Notes under the pieces: generated by a model
Seen by the model: the letters and a program-made list of their open reading frames with translations, nothing else
Databases searched by the model: none
What the model was told of the DNA's origin: nothing
Shown here: piece after piece, positions 27,786-36,962 of the stretch
How positions within the stretch are numbered: position 1 is the first letter of the stretch
Layout of the letters: the number at the start of each line of letters is the position of its first letter
DNA from: Marinilabiliales bacterium
GTDB taxonomy: Bacteria > Bacteroidota > Bacteroidia > Bacteroidales > SZUA-534
DNA length: 64,000 nt
Assembly: GCA_003512955.1 (NCBI GenBank)
Contig: DOTG01000026.1
Location: 532,032-596,031 of the forward strand
Direction: 5' to 3'
Translations under genes and position numbers: made by a program

Positions 27786-28508
27786 ATGCCATACAGAAGA
27801 CTTCCAAACACCGACAGCGCACGCTTACGTGCCATGCAAAAGGCTCTTCAAAAATCGGAAGGGGTGCCACCGTTCAAATTGCCATACAGTGTTTCTACCT
27901 ATCAGGAGCTAAAAAATTTCTTCCCTGAATTCAGGCAGGCTGTTACCTTCCAAAAAGAGGCTATCGACCGACAGACCACCAAAGGTAAACAGCATCAGGA
28001 AAGTTTAAAAAAAACCCGTTTGTATATTTCCCATTTCATCCAGGTGCTAAATTTTGCCATCATCCGCGGTGAGATGAAACCTGAAACGCGCAGCCTGTTT
28101 GGGCTCGATGAGGAAGAAAGCAAACTTCCCCAGTTAAATACCGAGAAAGACATTGTTGAATGGGGTGAAAAAATAATTGCCGGCGAGCAAAAAAGACTGG
28201 CCTCGGGACAAGCCCCCATAACCAACCCCACCATTGCCCGGGTAAAAGTTCATTATGAAGATTTTATCCGTATCAACCAAGGGCAAAAACTTTTGCAGGA
28301 AAGCAATACCAAAACCACCATGAAGATGTCCCAACTCCGCGAGAAAGCCGACGACCTCATCACAAAACTGTGGAACGAAGTGGAAGCCTCGTTTTCGGAA
28401 CTTCCGGCTGAAGAAAAGCGGGAGATGGCAGAAACCTATGGATTAGTTTATGTTTTCAGGAAAAACGAAAAATTGCTTTTTACCAACCTTAAATTGAATC
28501 TGGCTTAA
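27786..28508 (+). CDS. Conserved-looking hypothetical protein, 240 aa
   Basis: No recognised domain. It begins MPYRRLPNTDSARLRAM and is soluble, highly charged and almost entirely helical. Tyr/Ile-rich amphipathic stretches near 85-105 (RLYISHFIQVLNFAIIRG) and a C-terminal helical pair (MSQLREKADDLITKLWNEVE, then AEEKREMAETYGLVYVF) suggest a helical bundle. There is no signal peptide, so it is cytoplasmic. It is flanked by MITE-like copies B and C and converges on a stand-alone receiver gene. Function unknown. Confidence 0.75.
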   Translation: MPYRRLPNTDSARLRAMQKALQKSEGVPPFKLPYSVSTYQELKNFFPEFRQAVTFQKEAIDRQTTKGKQHQESLKKTRLYISHFIQVLNFAIIRGEMKPETRSLFGLDEEESKLPQLNTEKDIVEWGEKIIAGEQKRLASGQAPITNPTIARVKVHYEDFIRINQGQKLLQESNTKTTMKMSQLREKADDLITKLWNEVEASFSELPAEEKREMAETYGLVYVFRKNEKLLFTNLKLNLA

Positions 28509-28553
28509 GCGAAGGGCGTTGTTTTAAAAATGAATTCTTAGCTTCGCAATTGA

Positions 28554-28940
28554 TTATTCGTTGGTTTTCAGGTACTTTTCAAGAACCACCAATAATTTAT
28601 TAATATTGATCGGTTTTTTAATAAACGCATCAAAAGGTGCCTTGTCCATTTTCTCCTGATCAATCTGGCTTTCGTAAAAAGTTTGTGCAATGATAGGCAG
28701 GTTTGGCCGTTTGTCTTTTATTTTTTCCGCAGCTTCATACCCATCCATTCCAGGCATATAAATATCCATTAAAACTAAATCAATATTGCCGTTTTCGAGG
28801 GCCATTGTTAAGGCATCGTTGCCATTTTCGGCGCGGATAATCGAAGCCTGGGTCGGTTTAATAATTTTCTCGATAAAAAGAAAATTGGCAGGCTCATCTT
28901 CTGCTACTAAAATTGTTTTGGAATTCCATTCAAAGGTCAT
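28554..28940 (-). CDS. Stand-alone response-regulator receiver protein (CheY-like)
   Basis: 128 residues, a single receiver domain with no output. Acidic pocket E14-D15-E16, phosphoacceptor D59 in LVLMDIYMPGMDGYEAA, Thr/Ser position in IIAQTF and the conserved Lys in FIKKPI. It would be a phospho-relay or protein-interaction switch; the cognate kinase is not next to it. It converges on the 240-aa gene with 45 bases between the two stops. Confidence 0.9.
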   Translation of the reverse strand: MTFEWNSKTILVAEDEPANFLFIEKIIKPTQASIIRAENGNDALTMALENGNIDLVLMDIYMPGMDGYEAAEKIKDKRPNLPIIAQTFYESQIDQEKMDKAPFDAFIKKPININKLLVVLEKYLKTNE

Positions 28941-29340
28941 AATTGGATGTATTTGGCTTTGTAAATGTCGTAAAAAAACTTATTATTTTACAACAACTTA
29001 CAAAAAAAGTATGGGTGCGCATCCTCAATGTAATACCTTTGATTTTTTTCAATTCAAAGAGCAAGAAATTTTGTGGAGACAAAGCATTTTTTGTCTCCAT
29101 AAAACGTATCTATTGTATATAAATATTAAACAATCAATATTTATCTGTTCATTTTTTTGATTGTGATAACGCTACGAGGATTTTGAATCCCCGTAGCGTT
29201 AGTAGCTGGGTTTAACTTTCAATCAGCCAATTGCTCCTGTTAGAAAAATCAAGACAAAACCCACGTTAGCATAAGCTTTTCTTGACTTATCAAGAGCAAT
29301 CCACAAAACTATTCTCATTTTACTTGATACGGAATAAGCA
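28941..29340. other. Intergenic stretch holding MITE-like copy C
   Basis: 400 bases between the receiver gene start and the porX stop. Copy C fills about 29104-29271. No coding frame or further signal seen. Confidence 0.6.
29104..29271 (+). repeat. MITE-like element, copy C (long form with internal hairpin)
   Basis: Carries CAATCAATATTTATCTGTTC (29131-29150) and TTGTGATAACGC. A 15-bp hairpin arm pair with one mismatch follows (AACGCTACGAGGATT … AATCCCCGTAGCGTT, 29168-29200). The right end ATCAAGACAAAACCCACGTTAG (29249-29269) matches the right end of copy A. The left end is diverged (AACGTATCTATTGT). Confidence 0.65.
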
Positions 29341-30897
29341 TCAAGCCTTAGGAAGCAGGCTAATTAAGGGGATCATCACCTCCTCCATTGAAACACCTCC
29401 ATGTTGAAACGTGTTCCGGTAATAGCTGACGTAGTGGTTATAGTTATTTGGATAGGCCAAGAAATCATCGTTTTGGGCAAAAATATAGCCTGTACTCACA
29501 TTCAACCTGGGAAGATACACAGATTGGGGTTGGAGCACCTCAAACACTTCTTTAGGATTATAATTGAGCGATTTTCCCTGTTTATAACGCAAATTGGTGC
29601 TGGTATTCCGGTCGCCGGTCACTTTTACGGGGTTGTTTACCTTGATGGTCCCGTGGTCGGTGGTAATCATTACCTTTACCTCTTTTTTAGCCAGCAGTTT
29701 CATCAAGTCAAAGAGCGAACTATGTTCAAACCACGATTGGGTGAGGCTGCGGTATGCAGGTTCGTCGTTGGCCAGTTCTTTTATCATGTCCATTTCGGTC
29801 CGCGCGTGCGAGAGCATGTCCACAAAATTGACCACAATCACCGATAAGTCATGGTTCAAAATCTGCGAAAGGCTACCTACCAATTTCCGGCCTTTTTCGG
29901 CATTATTTATTTTATCGTAAAAGAAACTCGATTTAATTCCCAACCGGGCCATCTGCTTTAACATCAATGGCTCTTCGAATTGGTTCTTGCTGCCTTCGTC
30001 GTCCTCGTTCAGCCAATATTCCGGGTGAAGTTTCTCTATTTCCGATGGCATCAATCCGGCAAACATGGCATTGCGCGCAAATTGTGTGGCTGTGGGTAAA
30101 ATGCTGTAAAATAATTCCTCTTCGGTCACGGTAAAAAAATCTGCAATCATGGGTTCAATCACCTTCCATTGATCGTACCTGAGATTGTCAATCAAAAAAA
30201 CCACCGTCTTTTTTCCGGCTTTCAGGTCAGGAAAAATGCGCTCACGAAAAACATTCGGCGACATTAGCGGCCTCTGGTCTGTTTTTCCCTGAAACCAATC
30301 CACATAATTTTTTCGGATAAACTTGCAGAACCCCTTGTTGGCATCTTGCTTTTGCATCTGTAATACCTGATCCATTTGGCCGCTTTGTGTTTTTTCAAGC
30401 TCCAGTTCCCAAAACACCAGTTTTTTATAAACCGTTTTCCAGTCGTTGGCGGACATGGAATCGTTGATTTGGGTTCCGAGCCTACCAAATTCCACCTGAT
30501 AGGTAGCCGTGGTTTTTTCGCTAACCAGCCGCTTCTGATCGGTAATTTTTTTAATCGCCATCAGAATCTGTTTCGGGTTCACCGGCTTTATCAGGTAATC
30601 GTCAATCTTTGAACCAATGGCCTGATCCATGATGTATTCTTCTTCGCTTTTGGTGATCATGATTACAGGAACGGAAGCCCGGATGTCTTTTATTTTCGAC
30701 AGGGTTTCCAGTCCGCTCAGGCCGGGCATGTTTTCGTCGAGAAAAATCAGGTCATAGGCTTTAGTTTTTACCATTTCCACGGCATCGGTGCCGTTGTTGG
30801 CCGTTTCAACCTGATAATCTTTCGATTCCAGAAATATAATATGGGGTTTTAACAAATCAATTTCGTCATCTACCCAAAGAATGGACACCTCTTTCAT
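29341..30897 (-). CDS. porX: T9SS signal transducer PorX (receiver plus alkaline-phosphatase-superfamily/PglZ domain)
   Basis: 518 residues. N-terminal receiver (1-125; acidic pair at D10-D11, phosphoacceptor D54 in LIFLDENMPG, Lys in YLIKPV). After a linker with a helical region (about 130-205) comes an alkaline-phosphatase-superfamily/PglZ domain (about 215-518: VVFLIDNLRYDQWKV, FYDKINNAEKGRK, VVNFVDMLSHARTEMDM, MITTDHGTIKVN). In the Porphyromonas model PorX acts with the kinase PorY to control T9SS genes. The upstream neighbour on the same strand is the PorW/SprE lipoprotein, separated by 237 bases that contain a candidate -7 box. No porY is in the window. Confidence 0.93.
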   Translation of the reverse strand: MKEVSILWVDDEIDLLKPHIIFLESKDYQVETANNGTDAVEMVKTKAYDLIFLDENMPGLSGLETLSKIKDIRASVPVIMITKSEEEYIMDQAIGSKIDDYLIKPVNPKQILMAIKKITDQKRLVSEKTTATYQVEFGRLGTQINDSMSANDWKTVYKKLVFWELELEKTQSGQMDQVLQMQKQDANKGFCKFIRKNYVDWFQGKTDQRPLMSPNVFRERIFPDLKAGKKTVVFLIDNLRYDQWKVIEPMIADFFTVTEEELFYSILPTATQFARNAMFAGLMPSEIEKLHPEYWLNEDDEGSKNQFEEPLMLKQMARLGIKSSFFYDKINNAEKGRKLVGSLSQILNHDLSVIVVNFVDMLSHARTEMDMIKELANDEPAYRSLTQSWFEHSSLFDLMKLLAKKEVKVMITTDHGTIKVNNPVKVTGDRNTSTNLRYKQGKSLNYNPKEVFEVLQPQSVYLPRLNVSTGYIFAQNDDFLAYPNNYNHYVSYYRNTFQHGGVSMEEVMIPLISLLPKA

Positions 30898-31032
30898 AAC
30901 TATCTTTTTAAAATTTTAAACAACTATTTGATTGTACAACAAATCAAACCTAAAATTAATTTCCCCGAATCCTTTTCAGCTTGCGAACAGCCTCCTGAGA
31001 AAACGGGGCAAGCTAACCAATGACCGTTTTTG

Positions 31033-31040
31033 CAAAAGTA
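31033..31040 (-). promoter_or_regulatory. Candidate -7 box (TACTTTTG on minus) for porX
   Basis: 8/8 TAnnTTTG on the minus strand, in the porW-porX gap. It would leave a leader of about 130 bases before porX. No clear -33 TTG. Confidence 0.35.
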
Positions 31041-31134
31041 TTAAAAAACAACTTAACCTGCTGTTAACTAACAAGCCATCGGATGACTCGCGGATATCCG
31101 GTATGTTACAAATTGAGTAAAAATGCGCCGATAG

Positions 31135-33867
31135 TTATTTTTTTAAATAGTTAATTTCAAAGAACCGTTGGTATTTAAGCAGGTTTTTATCCTGCACAAA
31201 GGTGGCATAGTTTTCGGCCGAAATAATAAAACTCCGGTAGCTGTCGTCGGTTAAATCGCCAAGCACTTCGCCGGCAATGATTACCGATTCAAAATAGTTG
31301 TTGGCCATGCTTTGGTTTTTGAATTTTTTCACCACCACGCAGGTATAGTCTGCCGAAAGCAATTCATTACCTACATCGAATTCCAAAAAGCTATAATAGT
31401 CGAGATTGAAGTTGGTTACCTTAAATTGCACCGAGTTGGGGCTAGCTTTTTTATTGGAAACCACCAACAGGTAATAATGAATTTGCTGTGGGTTGTATTT
31501 AAAAATGGCCAAATCTATTGAATCAATTTTGCTGGTGGATAGCTCGGCGCCAAATTCATCTTTGGCTTTCTCGGCCAATTCTATCTCACGCGGTTTTCTA
31601 TCCATGGCGGTCAATACTTCATCAGCATACGCCACCTCCTCGCTTTTCGGGAATTTCTCTTTAAAAAGGTTCAGGCTCTGTTTCAATGCTGCGGTATCTC
31701 CCCGGTTTCCTTCGCACAAAGCACTTAACAGGGCAAATTTTGAAAGCAGGGTACTTTCATGAAACACCGAATCGACATACTGATAATTGTTCTGTACCTC
31801 TGCGCAATTGTTATTCAGAAAATACTTGTAGGTGGCCTGATACATAAATTTTACCTGATTATCGATTTTCTCCAGTTCTTTGAAATAATCAGGATTACCT
31901 AGCACCTTGGCATAGTCGCTATCGGGGAATTCGTTCAGGATTTTGGCCTTGTATTCCTCCGCTTTTGGGTAGTTTTTTACAAGAAAAAACAACTTGTACA
32001 AACTATAATAAGAGGAAAGCCTGTATCCGGTTTGTGGATATAGTTCTATTAATTTTAAATACCCGCCAATACTTTGGTTAAAATCGTTGAACCGCTCTTT
32101 GTAAATTCCAGCAAGATTAAAGTAAGCCTCTTCTACCCTTTGTTTTGAAAGCTGCATGCTCGAATCCGTCAATGGCAGCCCAACCAAATAATACTCACGC
32201 GATTTGTTGCTAAACACCTGTTTGTTCGAATCGGCGGAGGCCGATGATTCCTCCGACAGATCATCAAAACTGGTTACGCTTTTGTTTTTCCGTCTCCAGT
32301 TGTCTTCCAATTTGCGGTCGCCCCATTTCTTTTTGAATTCCTGCAACCCCATAACCATCATATTCTGATTGTAAAAGTACCAACTGCCTCCCTCTTGCGA
32401 ACGCATTTCGTTGCCTTGCTGCTGCAAATAAACCATCTCCTTTTGCTCCTGAGCCGCAAGTTCTTTCTCCTTTCGTTCCTCCTCAACCACTTTCGAAATC
32501 AATTGATCGATAAATGAGTTCCGCTGGCTCTCCGGTAACAGAGCGATACGCTGAAGGCTATCTTCCGACTCAATGACCACAAGGTTTTTCACCAATTCAT
32601 TTAAGTTTTGGCTCTTGTTCTTCAACAGTAAATAATCGGGAAACTCGGGTGAAAGGATGGAAATGGCGCTGTCGTAAAATGCCTGTGAATTCCGGTAATC
32701 GGGTTTACCAAAATAGATGTCGGCAGCTGCCAAATACGACATGCCTTTTTGATTGTTATTTTGGGTGCTCACGTGAGCCGAAAGCAGGAAATAGTCAATG
32801 GCATCCTGATCGCGCGATTCGTTAAACGCGATATTCCCGAGGGCGTAATAAATCTGGTCGCGGTAATCAATGTTTTTATCATCCTTCAACATTTTGTTGA
32901 GCTCCTTTTGCAGGGGCCTGCTGTCAGCCGCGGCACCATTAAAAATACTGGCCTGATTGATCCTGGAATTAAAGGTCATCTCATAGTTCTGATTCAGATC
33001 GACCACCCGGCCAAACGTTTCATAAGCCTTTTCTTTTTCTTCATTTTTTTGATACAATTGCGCCAAGATGTATAAATACCGAGCCCGTTCGTTTTTCTTA
33101 TTGGTATTGGCCACGGCCTCTACCATAAATGGGATGGCTTTTTCGTAATCCTTTTGGCGGATCAACAAATCGGCCTCCGTAAGAGCCAACGGCCCAATCA
33201 ATGATTTTGGGACCAGCACTTTTTCAGTTTCAAGTTTTGCCAAAAAATCGAGTGCCTTCTCGAACTTGGCCATTTCAATATAAGTACGGGCCAACCAAAT
33301 ATAGGCCTCGTATTTAATCGCCGGGTCGTTATATTCCCGAACGATGTAGCTAAAAGTTTCAATCCCGGCATAAAAGTCGTGTTTGTAGAATTGCGATTTC
33401 CCAATCAGCAGATAGGCATCATCAATCCATTTCACAAACTGCTTTTGCTCAAAAAACTCTTTGTCCTTTTTGTCTTGATTTTTCCCCTCTTTGCGTTTGG
33501 GTTTCTCGGTGATGGAGTGTTTTCTCACGCACTTTGAGCCCTTTTCAATGGCCCGGTTCATATCTCCAAAAGCATCACGAACCGCCTCGTCACTGCTGTG
33601 CTTAAATACAGGAAGCAGGAGTGAATAATTGTCTTTATAGGAATCGTTTATTTTTTTTGTGCCCGCTTTAAATGCATCGTTTCCGTTATAATACACATTG
33701 TAATAGGAGGTAACATTGTGGTAGGTACGATTGACCATGGTGTTCTTTTTGGTAGAACAAGAGGTTAAAAACACCATTGCCGAAAGAAAGGCAAACCGCC
33801 CGATGTATTTGAGGTTAAAGTATTGCAATAGATTCAATTTTACTTTGATAAAACTAGCTTTCGGCAA
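31135..33867 (-). CDS. porW: T9SS/gliding lipoprotein PorW/SprE-like, TPR-rich
   Basis: 910 residues. Lipoprotein signal with the Cys at residue 37 (…AMVFLTSC). The stretch after it (NRTYHNVTSYYNVYYNGNDAF) is the PorW/SprE hallmark. Many tetratricopeptide repeats follow, e.g. DAYLLIGKSQFYKHDFYAGIE and AYIWLARTYIEMAKFEKAL (to about residue 410). Next come a charged coiled coil (VVEEERKEKELAAQEQKEM, about 460-490), further TPRs, and a C-terminal domain that may contact other T9SS parts. In the family this lipoprotein is needed for T9SS assembly and energised secretion or gliding. The order porW then porX on one strand is notable. Confidence 0.9.
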   Translation of the reverse strand: MPKASFIKVKLNLLQYFNLKYIGRFAFLSAMVFLTSCSTKKNTMVNRTYHNVTSYYNVYYNGNDAFKAGTKKINDSYKDNYSLLLPVFKHSSDEAVRDAFGDMNRAIEKGSKCVRKHSITEKPKRKEGKNQDKKDKEFFEQKQFVKWIDDAYLLIGKSQFYKHDFYAGIETFSYIVREYNDPAIKYEAYIWLARTYIEMAKFEKALDFLAKLETEKVLVPKSLIGPLALTEADLLIRQKDYEKAIPFMVEAVANTNKKNERARYLYILAQLYQKNEEKEKAYETFGRVVDLNQNYEMTFNSRINQASIFNGAAADSRPLQKELNKMLKDDKNIDYRDQIYYALGNIAFNESRDQDAIDYFLLSAHVSTQNNNQKGMSYLAAADIYFGKPDYRNSQAFYDSAISILSPEFPDYLLLKNKSQNLNELVKNLVVIESEDSLQRIALLPESQRNSFIDQLISKVVEEERKEKELAAQEQKEMVYLQQQGNEMRSQEGGSWYFYNQNMMVMGLQEFKKKWGDRKLEDNWRRKNKSVTSFDDLSEESSASADSNKQVFSNKSREYYLVGLPLTDSSMQLSKQRVEEAYFNLAGIYKERFNDFNQSIGGYLKLIELYPQTGYRLSSYYSLYKLFFLVKNYPKAEEYKAKILNEFPDSDYAKVLGNPDYFKELEKIDNQVKFMYQATYKYFLNNNCAEVQNNYQYVDSVFHESTLLSKFALLSALCEGNRGDTAALKQSLNLFKEKFPKSEEVAYADEVLTAMDRKPREIELAEKAKDEFGAELSTSKIDSIDLAIFKYNPQQIHYYLLVVSNKKASPNSVQFKVTNFNLDYYSFLEFDVGNELLSADYTCVVVKKFKNQSMANNYFESVIIAGEVLGDLTDDSYRSFIISAENYATFVQDKNLLKYQRFFEINYLKK

Positions 33868-33990
33868 AAATATTTTATTTTTTTCAATCTTTTTTATGAT
33901 ACGATGAAATATACAGCCGGGCTACTGCCCCCAATTATTGACATCGAAAATTCCAAACATTTCTTTTAACTTTGTTTAGCAAACTCCGGG

Positions 33991-35142
33991 TTATTTAAAA
34001 TCGCTTATCAAAATTTTATACATATCGCAGGCAATCCCTTCCCAGCTATAGGTATTGTAAAATTCCTGCGGGGTATCTCCGGTAAGTGAAAGAGAGTCAA
34101 CCATACGTTGCGTAAAATCATCCCAATGTTCGTCTTCCACTAGCTGAAGCTTGTTTCCACAGAGCAACGGATTGATGCCTGCTGCTCCCGTGTATGTTGA
34201 AACCACAGGCTTGTTGCAACCAATGGCTTCAATAACTTTCGTTTTCACCCCGCCACCTTTTAATACCGGGTTTAAGATAACATCCGAGCTTCGGGTGTAT
34301 TCGTCAATATCTTCTACAAAACCAATGTATTTGAGGTTTTCCGATTCCAGTTTTTTGAGTGTTTCAACATAGTCGTCGGATAAACCGCCCCCGCAAACAA
34401 TGATTTTATAACCAGTCTGAAGTTTTTTCATCATCCGTGGACAGATTTCGTCCACAATAAATTCCAACGCTTCAATGTTCGGAAGGTACTTCAGCACCCC
34501 AAAAAACATAAATATTTTATCGTTGGGGTTGATGCCATGCCGGCTCAGCACCTTTTCCCGTTCCTGAGAATCCGGATGGACCAATTTTGTCATCGGGATA
34601 CCGTAAGGTTTTATGAAACAACGGTGTGGCGACAAGCCAAAATGCCGGATGGCCAAATCGCGGTCCTGTTCGGTGACAAAAAACACGCCCTTAGCGCGCC
34701 TCATCGTCCGGCGTTCCCAAAGAAACAACAACGGCCACCACCATCGCCCGATGGATTTAAACCTTAAAAATTCAATGTTATGGGCATGAAGAAAAAAAGG
34801 AATTCCCGCTATTCTTGAAATCCGGCTAACCAATAAGCCCATATAAGGCTGCTCCAATAAAACGACTTTGGGTTTTAGTTCCCGCACCTGCTTCAAAAGA
34901 ATCCGGTAATTGATGATCGAAAGGTATTTAAAGGAATGATGCGGAATGAGGGGCCTCAACTCAAAAGAATGCCCCACAGGAGTAGATTGGGTGTCGGTAA
35001 TTGATACCAGGCGGCATATCCTTCCCATCGCATCCAGATTCCCGTAAGTCCCTTTTTGTCCTCCCGATACTGGCGGGTACAAAGGTGCGGGCACAATTGA
35101 AAGTACATCAACGCCTTGGCTTTTTTCGTGTGTCATTTCCAT
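33991..35142 (-). CDS. Glycosyltransferase, GT4-like (group 1)
   Basis: 383 residues of the GT-B fold. The N-terminal half opens with VLSIVPAPLYPPVSGGQKGT. The C-terminal nucleotide-sugar domain shows KIFMFFGVLKYLPN, IIVCGGG, KYIGFVEDIDEY, and LNPVLKGGGVKTKVIEAIGCNKPVVST with the GT4 E-x7-E type region. It transfers a sugar from an activated donor to an acceptor in glycan or lipid-linked oligosaccharide synthesis. Donor and acceptor unknown. No other glycan genes are adjacent. It lies between the S41 protease (upstream) and porW (downstream) on the same strand. Confidence 0.88.
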   Translation of the reverse strand: MEMTHEKSQGVDVLSIVPAPLYPPVSGGQKGTYGNLDAMGRICRLVSITDTQSTPVGHSFELRPLIPHHSFKYLSIINYRILLKQVRELKPKVVLLEQPYMGLLVSRISRIAGIPFFLHAHNIEFLRFKSIGRWWWPLLFLWERRTMRRAKGVFFVTEQDRDLAIRHFGLSPHRCFIKPYGIPMTKLVHPDSQEREKVLSRHGINPNDKIFMFFGVLKYLPNIEALEFIVDEICPRMMKKLQTGYKIIVCGGGLSDDYVETLKKLESENLKYIGFVEDIDEYTRSSDVILNPVLKGGGVKTKVIEAIGCNKPVVSTYTGAAGINPLLCGNKLQLVEDEHWDDFTQRMVDSLSLTGDTPQEFYNTYSWEGIACDMYKILISDFK

Positions 35143-35160
35143 TGAATGAATAAAAACTAA

Positions 35161-35193
35161 AACCGGAATTCCAAAGATAATGAAATTCCGGTT
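35161..35193 (-). terminator. Rho-independent terminator after the S41 protease
   Basis: 10-bp perfect stem AACCGGAATT / AATTCCGGTT, 13-base loop, T-rich 3' side on the minus strand. It lies 27 bases past the stop of the protease gene, in front of the glycosyltransferase start. Confidence 0.8.
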
Positions 35194-35219
35194 CTAACGA
35201 TACCTTGGGCTTTAAACGG

Positions 35220-36899
35220 TTATTTTGCCGACTTGAGGAGGTTGTTATAAGTTTCAGAATTGTTTAACACCTCCAGGGCTTTATCAATCACCGGATCGTG
35301 AACCATGTTGGCTTTGGCTCTTCCTGTTTGAAAGTAATACCTGCTGACAATTTCTTCGCGGAGCAAATCACAGATTTCTTCCTTGAATAGTTTCAAATCT
35401 TTGTTTTTGTCATGTGCCAGCTTACTTCGCAAAATGTTCAATTCATCGGCAACTTCTGAATGATATTTTTCCCGTTTAAGCGTCTCTTCCAAATCTTTTA
35501 TCTGCTTTTCGCTGTCCAGGGTGTAATCAAAATCTTTGTCGGCTAAAAAGGCCTCAAATCCGCTGTAGATTTTATCATCCACAACAAAACGTTCAACCGC
35601 CGGAATGGAATCGTGCTCCAATTGATAATCGGTGGCAAAATCGAAAATCAGGTTTTTGGTGTATAAACTGATGGCTATTTTGCTCAACATCTGCGGTTCA
35701 ACCTTAATATCGGGCATCACCCCTCCCCCATCGTAAACGGAACGGCCCCCCTTGGTTTTGTATTCGGTTATTAACGAATCAGGCACCCGGCCTACGCTTC
35801 CGTCCTCGTTTCTGTGCGTGTAATCCAATGCCTGGATACACCTCCCGCTTGGGATGTAATATTTTGCGGTAGTCAATTTTAGTTTTGAATTGTAGCTCAA
35901 ATCACGGGTGGTTTGAACCAGTCCTTTCCCAAAAGTCCGTGTGCCAATAATAACACCACGATCCAGATCCTGCATTACCCCTGAAACAATTTCCGAAGCT
36001 GAAGCCGAGCCGCTATTCACCAAAACCGCGATGGGAATCTTGGTATCAAGAGGATCGTTCGTGGCCAGATAAGTCTGGTTCCATTGTTTTACTTTTCCCA
36101 TGGTACTTACCACTTGTTGTCCTTTGGGGACAAATAAATTTGAAACGGCTACAGCCTCCATCAATAACCCTCCGGGATTTCCGCGTAAATCAAACACCAA
36201 ACCCTTCATCTGATGGTTCTTTTGCAAGTCCTGGTAGGCATCTTTTACCTCTTTGCTACAGTTCTCGGTAAAACTCGACAACCGGATGTAGCCAATGGAA
36301 TCGTTTAACATGCCATGATACGGGACACTGTTGATTTTTATTTTTTCACGCACAACTGTTTTTTGCAAGATTTTGGAGCTGCCTGGCCGTTCGATTCCCA
36401 ATTTAATTTCGGTTTTGGGTTCTCCTTTGAGCAGTTCGCTCACATCCTCAGAACCCCGGCCTTTTACGGATTTTCCATCAATCTCTACAATTTTGTCTCC
36501 TGCTTTTATTCCCGCCTTAAAAGCCGGGAATCCTTCGTATGGCTCGGTAATAATTACAAAATCCCCGCTCCGGCGGATCAGCGCACCAATCCCGCCATAT
36601 TGGCCAGTAGTCATGAATTTGAAATCTTCCATCTGCGATTCCGGAATGTAAACCGTGTAGGGATCCAGTGAGTTTAGCATTTCATCAATACTGGTCTTGA
36701 CCAAATCGGAAGGATCGGTTTCATCTACATAATACAGGTTCAACTCTTTGAACAGCGAATAATAGATGTCTAAGCTTTTTGCTATTTGGAAATTTTCTTC
36801 ATCAAAGGTGACAAAACCCACCGTAACAACAGTCACGGCAATTGCCAACCATATTTTTGTTTTTCTGCTAATCTTTTTCATTGGAATCTGTTTTTGCAT
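35220..36899 (-). CDS. S41 family C-terminal processing protease
   Basis: 559 residues. A signal anchor (about 10-30) is followed by an N-terminal helical region, a PDZ domain (about 95-175; GGIGALIRRSGDFVIITEPYEGFPAFKAGIKAGDKIVEIDG) and the S41 catalytic domain (about 190-385). The catalytic Ser is in NSGSASASE and the Lys in TFGKG. A C-terminal helical extension follows. It degrades or trims proteins in the periplasm. Starts at 36899 or 36881 (M7) are both possible. In related genomes it often sits beside rnpA and yidD; here rnpA is 63 bases upstream and no yidD is present between them. Confidence 0.92.
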   Translation of the reverse strand: MQKQIPMKKISRKTKIWLAIAVTVVTVGFVTFDEENFQIAKSLDIYYSLFKELNLYYVDETDPSDLVKTSIDEMLNSLDPYTVYIPESQMEDFKFMTTGQYGGIGALIRRSGDFVIITEPYEGFPAFKAGIKAGDKIVEIDGKSVKGRGSEDVSELLKGEPKTEIKLGIERPGSSKILQKTVVREKIKINSVPYHGMLNDSIGYIRLSSFTENCSKEVKDAYQDLQKNHQMKGLVFDLRGNPGGLLMEAVAVSNLFVPKGQQVVSTMGKVKQWNQTYLATNDPLDTKIPIAVLVNSGSASASEIVSGVMQDLDRGVIIGTRTFGKGLVQTTRDLSYNSKLKLTTAKYYIPSGRCIQALDYTHRNEDGSVGRVPDSLITEYKTKGGRSVYDGGGVMPDIKVEPQMLSKIAISLYTKNLIFDFATDYQLEHDSIPAVERFVVDDKIYSGFEAFLADKDFDYTLDSEKQIKDLEETLKREKYHSEVADELNILRSKLAHDKNKDLKLFKEEICDLLREEIVSRYYFQTGRAKANMVHDPVIDKALEVLNNSETYNNLLKSAK

Positions 36900-36962
36900 G
36901 AATTATTGCTTTTATATCGGTGCTTAAAAATAGAAAAAAGTTACAATCGGTCGCAAAAAAGA

